Source of the DNA: CAZZKG01 sp964654825
Lineage (GTDB): Bacteria; Gemmatimonadota; CAZMKB01
Assembly (NCBI GenBank): GCA_964654825.1
Contig: CAZZKG010000032.1
Location: 1 to 40,037, forward strand
Length of the DNA: 40,037 bases
Direction of reading: 5' to 3'
Shown one piece after another: positions 17,321 to 24,911 of this stretch (position 1 is its first letter; every line of letters starts with the position of its first letter). The position numbers and the translations under genes were made by a program. Under the pieces are notes generated by a model, which was not told the DNA's origin, made no database searches, and saw only the letters and a program-made list of their open reading frames with translations.

Positions 17321-18034
17321 CTATACATGGGTCAATAAACGGTTCAATGAATCAAGGCTCGCTGCAGCAGCGGATCGATACCTGTCTTCACCGAGAAAAC
17401 AGGCACCAACATAACCTCTACTCGACTCAGAGGACCTCAACCCGACAGTCACCACGACGATTGATTCGAACCCTTCACCGATGACCTTGAGACTCTCCAG
17501 TGTGAGGGCATAATCCCCGTCCAGAAAATCCTCGAGCGCGGAAAGGGTCGCTCTGGAACTCATCCTGAGTTTACTATCCACGGTGGAAGCATCCTCAGCT
17601 GTCCCCTTGAAAATATTCCCCTCGTAGTCGAGGGTCACCTCAGCCCTTGACTTTACATCTGAGATCCCCATCATCTCGACCTTCAGGAGCTTCAGCCGGG
17701 GTCTCGCCTCCGGGTAAATCCTCCCGGCAGGTTTCACCTTCTCGCCCTCGGGTTCCTCGAGGATCTCTCTCCCGAATGCTTCTGCAGGCCCCTTGATCTG
17801 CGCGACACTGATCTTCTTGTGATCGATTTTGATGTTGAACCCCGAGAGGAGTGCCGACTCAACATCGCGTACGGTCTGTTTGGGTTGCCTGTCGGATGTC
17901 GTGAGCGCATGGATTTCGGATATAGTCCCATCGGGAGCGGACCTGATCCGGGCCGACACGACACCGGGCAGATTGCACAGAAGCTTCTCAATCAGGGACA
18001 GAGGACCTTTTGGTACCTCGTGTGAACTCTCCAT
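17321..18034 (-). CDS. conserved protein of unknown function
   Basis: A 237-residue, probably cytosolic protein without signal peptide or membrane segment. The N-terminal part (about 10-75) runs LCNLPGVVSARIRSAPDGTISEIH, SDRQPKQTVRDVESAL and IDHKKISVAQI. The C-terminal part (about 110-235) is an alpha/beta unit with regularly spaced small residues, ending in AAAASLDSLNRLL. I recall similar proteins as conserved hypotheticals in actinobacteria and thermophiles; no function is known to me. AGGAAAGGG precedes the ATG. It lies 72 bp after rarA in the same direction and may be the last gene of the agmatinase/rarA transcript. Confidence 0.8.
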   Translation of the reverse strand: MESSHEVPKGPLSLIEKLLCNLPGVVSARIRSAPDGTISEIHALTTSDRQPKQTVRDVESALLSGFNIKIDHKKISVAQIKGPAEAFGREILEEPEGEKVKPAGRIYPEARPRLKLLKVEMMGISDVKSRAEVTLDYEGNIFKGTAEDASTVDSKLRMSSRATLSALEDFLDGDYALTLESLKVIGEGFESIVVVTVGLRSSESSRGYVGACFLGEDRYRSAAAASLDSLNRLLTHV

Positions 18035-18106
18035 ATCCCTTTCCTTTAAAATCGCCCTCCCATTTCCACCTTAGTATACACAGATCTTTGAGAACTGTAA
18101 AGGGTA

Positions 18107-19468
18107 TTATAGTGTCCCGTCCTTTTTTTTCCTCTTTTTTCGGTTCCTCAACTCACCGATTCTCTTTGCGAGCTCATTCTCCATCCCCTGCCCGTCGGGT
18201 TTATAAAAAATCGATCCGAGAAGCTCGGGAGGGAGATAATCCTCATCGACTATGTGCCCCGGATAATCATGCGGATATCGATAGTCCGAACCGTACCCGA
18301 GATCCTTCATCAGCCCGGTCGGGGCATTCCGGAGGTGGAGCGGAACGGGGACAGCCGGAGTTTTTTCGGCAGCATCCCGGGAAGTGAGCAGCGCCCTCAG
18401 GACCGAGTTGCTTTTCGGAGCGAGGGCCAGGTACAGGACGGCATGTGCCAGGTTGAGCCTGGCCTCGGGGAGGCCGACGAAATTGACGGCTTCTTTCACC
18501 GCCACAGCCACAGAAAGCGCGACGGGATCGGCGAGCCCGATGTCCTCGGAGGCGAAGATGACCAACCGCCTCGCGATGAAGAGCGGATCCTCCCCGCTCT
18601 CGAGCATCCGTGTACACCAATACAGCGCCGCGTCAGGATCACTTCCCCTGAGGCTCTTGATCATGGCCGATATGAGGTTGTAGTGTTCTTCCCCTGCCCG
18701 GTCATAAAGATACACACTTTTCTGAACGGCGGCCGCTATGTCTTCCCTGCCGGCACATTTCCGACCGGATTCATCGGCACGGACGATGAGTACAAGTGTT
18801 TCCAGTGTGTTGAGCAGTCTGCGAGCATCTCCTCCGGCAGTTTCGACGAGAAAACAAAGAGAGGTATCGTCCAGCATCAGGCCGGTTGCGCCCAGACCCT
18901 TCTCTGTATCGGTCAGTGCCCTCCGGGCGATCATTTTGAGTTCGTCACAGGTGAGCGGTTTGAGTGTGAGCACGGTGGTCCGCGACAGGAGAGGAGCGAT
19001 GACTTCGAACGAGGGGTTTTCTGTTGTGGACCCGATTAGTATGATCGTCCCGTCCTCGACATGGGGCAGAAATGCGTCCTGCTGGCTTTTGTTGAACCTG
19101 TGGATCTCATCACAGAAAAGAATTGTCCTCCGCGCCCTGAGTGACCTGTTGCCCCGGGCCCTCTCCACTATCTCTCTCACTTTCTTTACACCTGAGGTGA
19201 CCGCGCTGAAGAACACGAAATCGGACCCGGTCTTCTTGGCGATGATTCGTGCAAACGTCGTTTTGCCGGTCCCGGGAGGTCCCCAGAAGATAAGCGAGGC
19301 TACCTCGTCAGATTCGATCATCCTCCGCAAAATTTTCCCGTCTCCAAGCAGGTGCTCTTGACCGACGAACTCATCAATAGTTACTGGTCTCATCCGCTCG
19401 GCAAGCGGTTTCCGCAGCGGATCACCAGCCCTGTGTTCTGTGTCGGTGTCACTGAAAAGATCCATCAT
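18107..19468 (-). CDS. rarA: replication-associated recombination protein A (AAA+ ATPase RarA/MgsA)
   Basis: A 453-residue cytosolic AAA+ ATPase related to clamp-loader subunits, acting at stalled replication forks. Features: PLAERMRPVTIDEFVGQEHLL (about 21-41), Walker A FWGPPGTGKTT (61-71), Walker B ILFCDEIHRFNKSQQDAFLP, sensor 1 GSTTENPSFEV, LLSRTTVL arginine-finger region, sensor 2 GGDARRLLNTLE, then the MgsA C-terminal region with SAMIKSLRGSDPDAALYW and a late YPHDYPGH. The C-terminus is a Lys/Arg-rich tail. ATG 19468 is preferred; the residues encoded upstream of it are not family-like and run into the agmatinase gene, and GAGG lies 8 bases before this ATG. Confidence 0.96.
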   Translation of the reverse strand: MMDLFSDTDTEHRAGDPLRKPLAERMRPVTIDEFVGQEHLLGDGKILRRMIESDEVASLIFWGPPGTGKTTFARIIAKKTGSDFVFFSAVTSGVKKVREIVERARGNRSLRARRTILFCDEIHRFNKSQQDAFLPHVEDGTIILIGSTTENPSFEVIAPLLSRTTVLTLKPLTCDELKMIARRALTDTEKGLGATGLMLDDTSLCFLVETAGGDARRLLNTLETLVLIVRADESGRKCAGREDIAAAVQKSVYLYDRAGEEHYNLISAMIKSLRGSDPDAALYWCTRMLESGEDPLFIARRLVIFASEDIGLADPVALSVAVAVKEAVNFVGLPEARLNLAHAVLYLALAPKSNSVLRALLTSRDAAEKTPAVPVPLHLRNAPTGLMKDLGYGSDYRYPHDYPGHIVDEDYLPPELLGSIFYKPDGQGMENELAKRIGELRNRKKRKKKDGTL

Positions 19469-19520
19469 ACACTGCGCCTCGAGGCCCGACCGGAAAAGAA
19501 AAATCCGGTAAACCGGGCTT

Positions 19521-20498
19521 TCATGTTTTCTGCGAACATATCGCCCCCAGAAAATCGATGGCCGTCCTGGCAGCGAGTAAAGAGGTGATGCCTGTGGAAT
19601 CATAGAGAGGGTTGACTTCAACGATGTCGAAGCCCACGACCTCGTAACTTTCAGCCACTTTTCTCAGAACGGCGTTCACGTCACGGAAACCGAGCCCTCC
19701 CGGTTCGGGGACGCCCGTCCCCGGGGCGATCGAGGGATCGAACAGGTCTATGTCGATGGTGACATAACATTTTCTGAGCGCGGGCATGCGGGAGACGATT
19801 CCGTCGATACCATCGCGGAGAATTTCCGCTGTCGTCACAACCGTGCCGCCGACAGCTGCCACTTCTTCGAGGACATCTTCGTCTGCCAGGATACCTCGCA
19901 TCCCGGCGTGGAAGACCGACTCGACGAAGCTCAAGCTCCTCAGGTGTTTCATGGGGCTTGCATGGGTAAATTCGGAACCATCGAGCTCTGTGATGGTATC
20001 GAGATGGCTGTCGAGCTGGAGGACCCAGAGATTTTCTCCGGCACCTGCAAAACCTCTCACGACGGGATAGGTAATAGAGTGGTCGCCCCCGAGGACCAGC
20101 GGGAAAACTCCTGCCTGGATTATGGCACTAACGGACTCGGTGATCCGGCGGTATGTCTCATCGAGTGAGACAGGAGATATGGGAACATCTCCAGCATCCA
20201 CGAGACGAATCTCCGCAAGAATCGTCTGGCCGGTTTCGATGTCGAAGAGCCCTTTCCGGCCGTGTCCCCTGTCGAAGATTTCCCCGTTTTTCCAGTAGGC
20301 ATAGACCAGAGATGCTTCCCGAATGGCTCTCGGCCCGAACCGCGTACCGGGTCGATTGGTGGTTGCCTCATCGAAAGGTACGCCGAGAACTGCGATAGAC
20401 TCTCTTGAGGCTCGAGAAAACTCTTCGACTAGAGGGGCTTTGAGAAAGGTGGAAATGCCGGAATACGGCATTGATACAAACGGTCCCCGCACCTTCAT
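19521..20498 (-). CDS. agmatinase/arginase-family ureohydrolase
   Basis: A 325-residue cytosolic dimanganese hydrolase that removes urea from a guanidino compound, most likely agmatine to putrescine. Metal-binding motifs: GGDHS (His140), DSHLD (Asp163, His165, Asp167; most agmatinases have DAHxD, so Ser replaces Ala) and TIDIDLFDPSIAPGTGVPEPGG (Asp249, Asp251). The N-terminus carries GVPFDEATTNRPGTRFGPRAIREAS, a family signature. Other guanidino substrates (guanidinobutyrate, guanidine) cannot be excluded. A perfect AGGAGGG precedes the ATG. It is 52 bp upstream of rarA in the same direction. Confidence 0.88.
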   Translation of the reverse strand: MKVRGPFVSMPYSGISTFLKAPLVEEFSRASRESIAVLGVPFDEATTNRPGTRFGPRAIREASLVYAYWKNGEIFDRGHGRKGLFDIETGQTILAEIRLVDAGDVPISPVSLDETYRRITESVSAIIQAGVFPLVLGGDHSITYPVVRGFAGAGENLWVLQLDSHLDTITELDGSEFTHASPMKHLRSLSFVESVFHAGMRGILADEDVLEEVAAVGGTVVTTAEILRDGIDGIVSRMPALRKCYVTIDIDLFDPSIAPGTGVPEPGGLGFRDVNAVLRKVAESYEVVGFDIVEVNPLYDSTGITSLLAARTAIDFLGAICSQKT

Positions 20499-20629
20499 TC
20501 TGCCCTCCTGAAGGTCGCCATTCGGTTGATCCGGGAATTAATCACTCACCGTTCGACACAGGGTGTGTTTCACCCCAGTGCAGTTCCCGCGATTGTCACT
20601 ACAAATACTAACCACCGTCCTTTTTTATG

Positions 20630-21649
20630 TCAAGGAGACAGTGCTCTTATGATCTCATCCCTCTCAAACCACTTTAAGGGAATTCTTGTATCCCCTTGCA
20701 GCACAAAAAGATTTCCGGTATTCTCGGTACACCTGCCGATGATCTCAACGTCGATCCCCAGTCTCCTCACAGACTCACGGACCGGGCTCGCATCCTCTGC
20801 GTCCGTCACCAGCAGCAGAGCCCCTGAAGCGAGCAGGCCCATGGGATCGAGGCCGAGTTCACGGCAGATAATCCTGGTCTCAGGATATATATTCACCCTA
20901 TCGGCGTTGAGTTCGATACCGATACCCGACGCTGACGCAACTTCGTGAAGCGCGGTCGCGAGACCTCCCTCTGTCGGGTCATGCATGGCATGGACTTTCC
21001 CCGACTCTGCGGCCGTCACCGCTTCCTCCACGATGCTGATTCCGGGATTCTGGATAAATGAGGCAGCCTGATCACAAAATTCTGTCCCGAGGTGTTCCAG
21101 CCGTGACCGGGCCTCCCGTGCCAGGACACCTGTTCCCTCGATTGCGATTCCCTTCGTGAGAATTAGTACATCACCCGGTTTCGCTCCGGCACTCGACACG
21201 ACACCCGAAGGCCCCACCTCTCCGACCATGTGGCCGCACAGTACGGGGCGCTTGACAGCATCAGTGATCTCAGTGTGACCGCCGCACAGGGAGACACCCA
21301 TGTTCCGGCAGGACTGACCGAGTTCAAAAAATATTTCCTCGGCCATGGGAACGGTCGCATCCCCTTCCGGGAGGAGCAGTGTGACGAGAAACCACCTGGG
21401 GACCGCACCCATAACCGCAATGTCATTGGCATTGATCTTGAGAGACCAGGGACCGAGGTGTCCGGCAGTGAAGGTGATTGGATCCGACGTAAGGGCAAGA
21501 AGTCGGACGCTCGTATCGATGACCGCAGCATCGATCCCCACTGCCGGCCCTATCACAACACTATCATCAGTCCATACACACTCCTCGAGAAGACGACCGA
21601 GGACAACCGCGGGGAGTTTTCCGGCTGGAAGCTTCTGCTCTTTTTTCAT
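20630..21649 (-). CDS. AIR synthase-related (HypE-like) protein
   Basis: A 339-residue cytosolic protein of the PurM/AIR-synthase superfamily. It has VVIGPAVGIDAAV, LTSDPITF, INANDIAVMGAVPRWFLVTLLLPEG, CGGHTEIT, a GDVLILTKG hinge, HDPTEGGLATALHE and a late GALLLV. This is the layout of HypE-like proteins, which bind ATP and activate carboxamide or formyl groups. True HypE ends in a PRIC tail whose Cys carries the cyano group; here the C-terminus is EIIRALSP with no Cys, and no other hyp or hydrogenase genes are nearby. It is therefore not a convincing hydrogenase maturation factor. ATG 21649 is chosen over an upstream in-frame start because homologous sequence begins at KLPAGKLP. Confidence 0.83.
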   Translation of the reverse strand: MKKEQKLPAGKLPAVVLGRLLEECVWTDDSVVIGPAVGIDAAVIDTSVRLLALTSDPITFTAGHLGPWSLKINANDIAVMGAVPRWFLVTLLLPEGDATVPMAEEIFFELGQSCRNMGVSLCGGHTEITDAVKRPVLCGHMVGEVGPSGVVSSAGAKPGDVLILTKGIAIEGTGVLAREARSRLEHLGTEFCDQAASFIQNPGISIVEEAVTAAESGKVHAMHDPTEGGLATALHEVASASGIGIELNADRVNIYPETRIICRELGLDPMGLLASGALLLVTDAEDASPVRESVRRLGIDVEIIGRCTENTGNLFVLQGDTRIPLKWFERDEIIRALSP

Positions 21650-21882
21650 AAGACACTCTCGTGAAGGGAAAATGATACGAAAGACATCCACGCTCGATAT
21701 CAAAACTAACACGGGTCGATGGTCAAAGCAACACGATATCAGTTCTCCGGTCCGATGAACCCGGGTTTCTCCGCTTGACTCATCGGAGTGAGCCGGGTAT
21801 TATAGAAGATTAAATCCCGTAATCGAGGAGTTGCGTGAACATGATTGCATAACCGTGGTGAGCAGAGAATAAGGGGGGAACC

Positions 21883-22419
21883 ATGGCAGACATGCTGGTA
21901 CGCATGAAGAGAGCTGCAAAACTCGAACCGGACCTCTACGAGGAGGTCGAAGCCGACGAGAGCGCTCTCGGTCAGGCAACACTCGTTGTCATCATCTCGA
22001 GCCTTGCTGCCGGAATCGGATCGATACAAGATGCCGGGCTGCAGGGAGTCATCTGGGGGACGATCCTCGCCCTCCTCGGCTGGTACATCTGGGCCTTTCT
22101 GACATACATCATCGGAACGAGGTTTCTCCCCACACAGGAGACGAGCGCGACCTACGGTGAACTGCTGAGGACGATCGGCTTCTCGAGCTCTCCGGGAGTG
22201 ATCCGAGTCCTGGGAATCATTCCGGGCCTGGGATTTATTGTTTCAATGATAGCCTCCGGCTGGATGCTCATTGCTATGGTCATAGCCGTCAGGCAGGCGC
22301 TCGATTACACGAGCACAGGACGGGCTGTCGGTGTGTGTATCATAGGCTGGATCGTCCAGATCGTTTTCAGCGCTGTCATTCTGGGTCTCTTCTTCGGATC
22401 GGCTGCAGTGCAGCCCTAG
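21883..22419 (+). CDS. Yip1-family integral membrane protein
   Basis: A 178-residue inner-membrane protein. A short acidic N-terminal stretch (MKRAAKLEPDLYEEVEADESA) precedes about five hydrophobic helices (near residues 30-50, 52-75, 105-130, 130-142, 148-172). The pattern LYEEVEADES...QA and GTRFLPTQETSATYGELLRTIGFSSSPGVIRVLGIIP is typical of bacterial Yip1-domain proteins, whose function is unknown. Start is well supported by AGGGGGGAACC before the ATG. It stands alone, divergent from the AIR-synthase-like gene and convergent with the haem protein gene. Confidence 0.85.
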   Translation: MADMLVRMKRAAKLEPDLYEEVEADESALGQATLVVIISSLAAGIGSIQDAGLQGVIWGTILALLGWYIWAFLTYIIGTRFLPTQETSATYGELLRTIGFSSSPGVIRVLGIIPGLGFIVSMIASGWMLIAMVIAVRQALDYTSTGRAVGVCIIGWIVQIVFSAVILGLFFGSAAVQP

Positions 22420-22704
22420 AAGGGATTCAGATAAAGATCTGAGGATTCTCCCGGAGTGCCGGCAGTCCGACTTCACTTCTTGCTTGATCGAGAGTCCATC
22501 GAGCCTGGATGTTCGGTTTTTCTTCAGACAGTATGACAGAACGTCCTTCTTCGAAGTGTTCTCTCACTCGAAAGTCCGAGTAACGAAGAAAAGAAGTGGC
22601 ACACAGAATCAACCACTGCATCCTGGCAATAAATCACTTACTCCGTATGGTAGCTTTCCAGAGTACACTTTTCAGATCAGGGGCTTTTCCGTGGTCATCT
22701 GACA

Positions 22705-24207
22705 CTATTTAACCAGAAGCATCTTCCTGGTTAAGGCCTGATTTTCCGAAACGAGACGATACATGTAAATGCCGGAAGACACGCTGAGCCCCCGGTCGTC
22801 CGTCCCGTCCCATGTGAACTGGTAACGCCCAGGGTCAACAATCCCCTCCTTCAGAGTCTTGACCTTTTTACCCCGGAGGTCATAAACGTACAGTGCCACA
22901 AGACCTCTCTCAACAAGATCGAATGAAATGGTAGTGACCGGGTTGAACGGATTGGGAAAGTTCTGGGCCAAATTGTAAGAATGGGGTATATTTTCTGCCG
23001 TCTGATCTTCTACTCCCACACCTTCGGTAAATATCAGGGTACACATCTCTGAGGTTCGATGCTGGTATCCGTGACGTGAATTTTCAAACGCTGCGACACC
23101 AAAAAGATATTCGCTCTGTACGTCGAATTGAATATCATCATCGTTGCTATTTTGAAGTTCACGCCCTATTTCAGCAGTCCAGATCCCATCACTCCAGACC
23201 GATCCGAAATCAAGATCTCCACGGCTATTTGTGGGCATTCTGAGAATACGTTCAGGTACAATAGCATTCAGTGCCGCATAGAGAGGCCAATATACCGCTG
23301 CATCATCATCACTGACTCCCAGAGTTTCATCTCCGACACATTCACTGCTATCTATTTCACTCTGCGTTAAGATCATCGCATCAGCAAAATCAACCGGAGC
23401 GGTTTCCATATATTGAGGCCTGGATTTGTCGCTGATCCTGTTGTGCGAATAAGCACTGGTCCCGTCATCCCCGTATCGGCCTCCATCTTCACCATTGATG
23501 GAATCCGGCGCCCACACGTCCACATACTTGTCATCTGCAAATCCAAGCAAGGAAAACGTTCCACCGGTTACCTGATGTGTTGTGGGATCAATGATGAGAT
23601 TTGATCCTGACGCTGAAAGATATCCTGCACCACGAGCTGCCTTACTGTGCCACATGTCAGCTCTCCCGCTCACCAGCCAGGCATCATCTACGATACCATG
23701 TTCACTGACATGTGGATCATTATCCGTCGGCCAATAGGTATGACACTTTGCCATACAACCACCGGTATTGTATGGATCACCGACAATAGTACCCATCGGC
23801 CAGAGGAAAGATATACGGTCTTCAGATTGGTCAGAGTTCGGCTTTCCCCAGCTGCCACCTTCAAAAGACCATGAACTTCCACGAGTTAAACTTGCCGTGG
23901 AATCTGGCCAGATTGCCAGGACGTATAAATGATCAGACGTATAAACAGCTTTTAGATCGACGGTAACATTACTGCTAAAGGTGTGACATCCGGAGCAATC
24001 CAGAATACTCGCCGGATCATTGACATCAAAGGTCTCGCCTAAAGCAACTGTCAATTCCGACGCATCATTCCAAATACCATCTACAACACCATCAATAACA
24101 GGTGGATTTTCTACGAGTAGCGCGGACAGTGTATCGGTTCCCTGAGCAAAGGTTAAACTGGTAAACAGGAAACTCATACAAAACATGATTGTCAGCTTTC
24201 CAGTCAT
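22705..24207 (-). CDS. secreted ethylbenzene-dehydrogenase-like haem protein with C-terminal sorting domain
   Basis: A 500-residue exported protein: signal peptide (1-21, ending FAQ), beta-rich haem-binding domain like the gamma subunit of ethylbenzene/DMSO dehydrogenases (starts PPVIDGVVDGIWNDAS, about 35-400), and a FlgD-like type 9 sorting domain (about 405-500, NFPNPFNPVTTISF ... TWDGTDDRG ... SGIYMYRL ... KMLLVK). It has a covalent haem c site CSGCH at 71-75 and a second, unusual CX3CH site (CMAKCH, 151-156). It is therefore probably a surface or outer-membrane c-type cytochrome in electron transfer. AGGAGG precedes ATG 24207, favouring it over a TTG two codons upstream. Base composition is clearly more AT-rich than the flanking genes, suggesting later acquisition. 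Confidence 0.85.
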   Translation of the reverse strand: MTGKLTIMFCMSFLFTSLTFAQGTDTLSALLVENPPVIDGVVDGIWNDASELTVALGETFDVNDPASILDCSGCHTFSSNVTVDLKAVYTSDHLYVLAIWPDSTASLTRGSSWSFEGGSWGKPNSDQSEDRISFLWPMGTIVGDPYNTGGCMAKCHTYWPTDNDPHVSEHGIVDDAWLVSGRADMWHSKAARGAGYLSASGSNLIIDPTTHQVTGGTFSLLGFADDKYVDVWAPDSINGEDGGRYGDDGTSAYSHNRISDKSRPQYMETAPVDFADAMILTQSEIDSSECVGDETLGVSDDDAAVYWPLYAALNAIVPERILRMPTNSRGDLDFGSVWSDGIWTAEIGRELQNSNDDDIQFDVQSEYLFGVAAFENSRHGYQHRTSEMCTLIFTEGVGVEDQTAENIPHSYNLAQNFPNPFNPVTTISFDLVERGLVALYVYDLRGKKVKTLKEGIVDPGRYQFTWDGTDDRGLSVSSGIYMYRLVSENQALTRKMLLVK

Positions 24208-24247
24208 TGTCAAACCTCCTGAACAAGCAATTCCAACTCAAAGAGTA

Positions 24248-24276
24248 ATTCAAAATTCAAGAGCGAAAAAGGTCAA
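24248..24276 (-). promoter_or_regulatory. candidate promoter for the haem protein gene
   Basis: On the minus strand TTGACC (24271-24276) is followed after 17 bases by TTGAAT (24248-24253), about 40 bases before the start codon. The -35 matches 5 of 6 consensus bases and the -10 matches 4 of 6. Confidence 0.35.
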
Positions 24277-24430
24277 TAATCTTCCTCATTCACATTTCTA
24301 CGTGAAGACACACCACTTTTTTGTCCCCAGACTTCCTCCTGGTAAATTTTCTCTATTGTTTTTTGAATGAACTGTTGGTTTTGAAAAGGTAAATCGTTAG
24401 GAGTGTTTCACTGTCCGACAGGGGTCTCTG

Positions 24431-24455
24431 ATGGAGTTCTTAACTCCATTTCTTT
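24431..24455 (+). terminator. terminator-like hairpin in AT-rich region
   Basis: A perfect 8-bp stem ATGGAGTT/AACTCCAT (24431-24438, 24442-24449) with a 3-base loop is followed by TTTCTTT. The form suits a weak intrinsic terminator on the plus strand, but no gene ends nearby on that strand. Confidence 0.3.
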
Positions 24456-24743
24456 GAGGCTCGATTCGGGCTGAATAGCAAGAGAATGTACAAAGTGATT
24501 ATTCAGATTTATATTCGTTTAGTACTTTGTGTGGACAGTTGCTATTTTGTTTCACATTAGTAACAAATTAACATTTTGTGTTAATAATGTCAAAGTAAAT
24601 CATCGACTTGATTCAGTGAGTGCCTTTCGTTCAATTTGCAACAATTCACCTCTCTCCTCATCATCCATCATGAGAAACCCTGAGGATGTCGACAGAAATG
24701 AATGACGTGGGAAAAAAGGTGAAATTTCACACTCACTCACCGC

Positions 24744-24771
24744 TTGACTCGCGATTTATTCAGCTTAGATT
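24744..24771 (+). promoter_or_regulatory. candidate promoter of the phosphodiesterase/glycosyltransferase cluster
   Basis: TTGACT (24744-24749) and TAGATT (24766-24771) with a 16-base spacer, about 140 bases before the first gene of the cluster. The matches are 5 of 6 and 4 of 6 to sigma-70 consensus. Position and spacing fit a promoter for the operon starting at 24912. Confidence 0.4.
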
Positions 24772-24850
24772 TGTAGTTTCATCGTGCTTTCTCCCCGGCG
24801 ACCTCCGGGTCAGACCGATGGCATCAGAATTGCACAAGGCTCACGGTAAC

Positions 24851-24892
24851 AACCGCTTGCACGCCCCGTACCGGAATTCGAAACGTGCGGTT
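24851..24892 (+). promoter_or_regulatory. leader hairpin next to the ribosome binding site of the cluster
   Basis: AACCG and CACG (24851-24855, 24860-24863) pair with 24884-24892, forming a 9-bp stem with a 4-base bulge. It ends six bases before the GGGAG ribosome binding site at 24898-24902. It could modulate translation of the first gene. Confidence 0.35.
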
Positions 24893-24911
24893 CATCAGGG
24901 AGACAGGTAGA

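Larger units (their letters stand above)
24208..24911. other. AT-rich non-coding region (~700 bp)
   Basis: No convincing gene in any frame, and markedly AT-rich up to about 24780. It holds candidate promoters for both flanking genes, a terminator-like hairpin at 24431-24455, and several small inverted repeats such as TTAACA/TGTTAA around 24570-24586. The composition matches the adjacent haem-protein gene rather than the cluster to the right, so both may have arrived together. Confidence 0.6.

Noticed and set aside
20630..21649. Hydrogenase maturation protein HypE as a firm label
   Set aside because: The C-terminal Cys tail is missing and no hydrogenase genes are near, so only AIR-synthase-related is supported.
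24851..24905. CGTGCGGTTCATCAGGGAG resembles a conserved piece of group II introns
   Set aside because: The match is short, there is no reverse transcriptase gene and no domain V-like hairpin nearby. Kept only as a leader hairpin.
24686..24910. Small plus-strand open frame before the cluster
   Set aside because: Lies in the leader region, composition changes along it, no ribosome binding site and no recognisable protein features.
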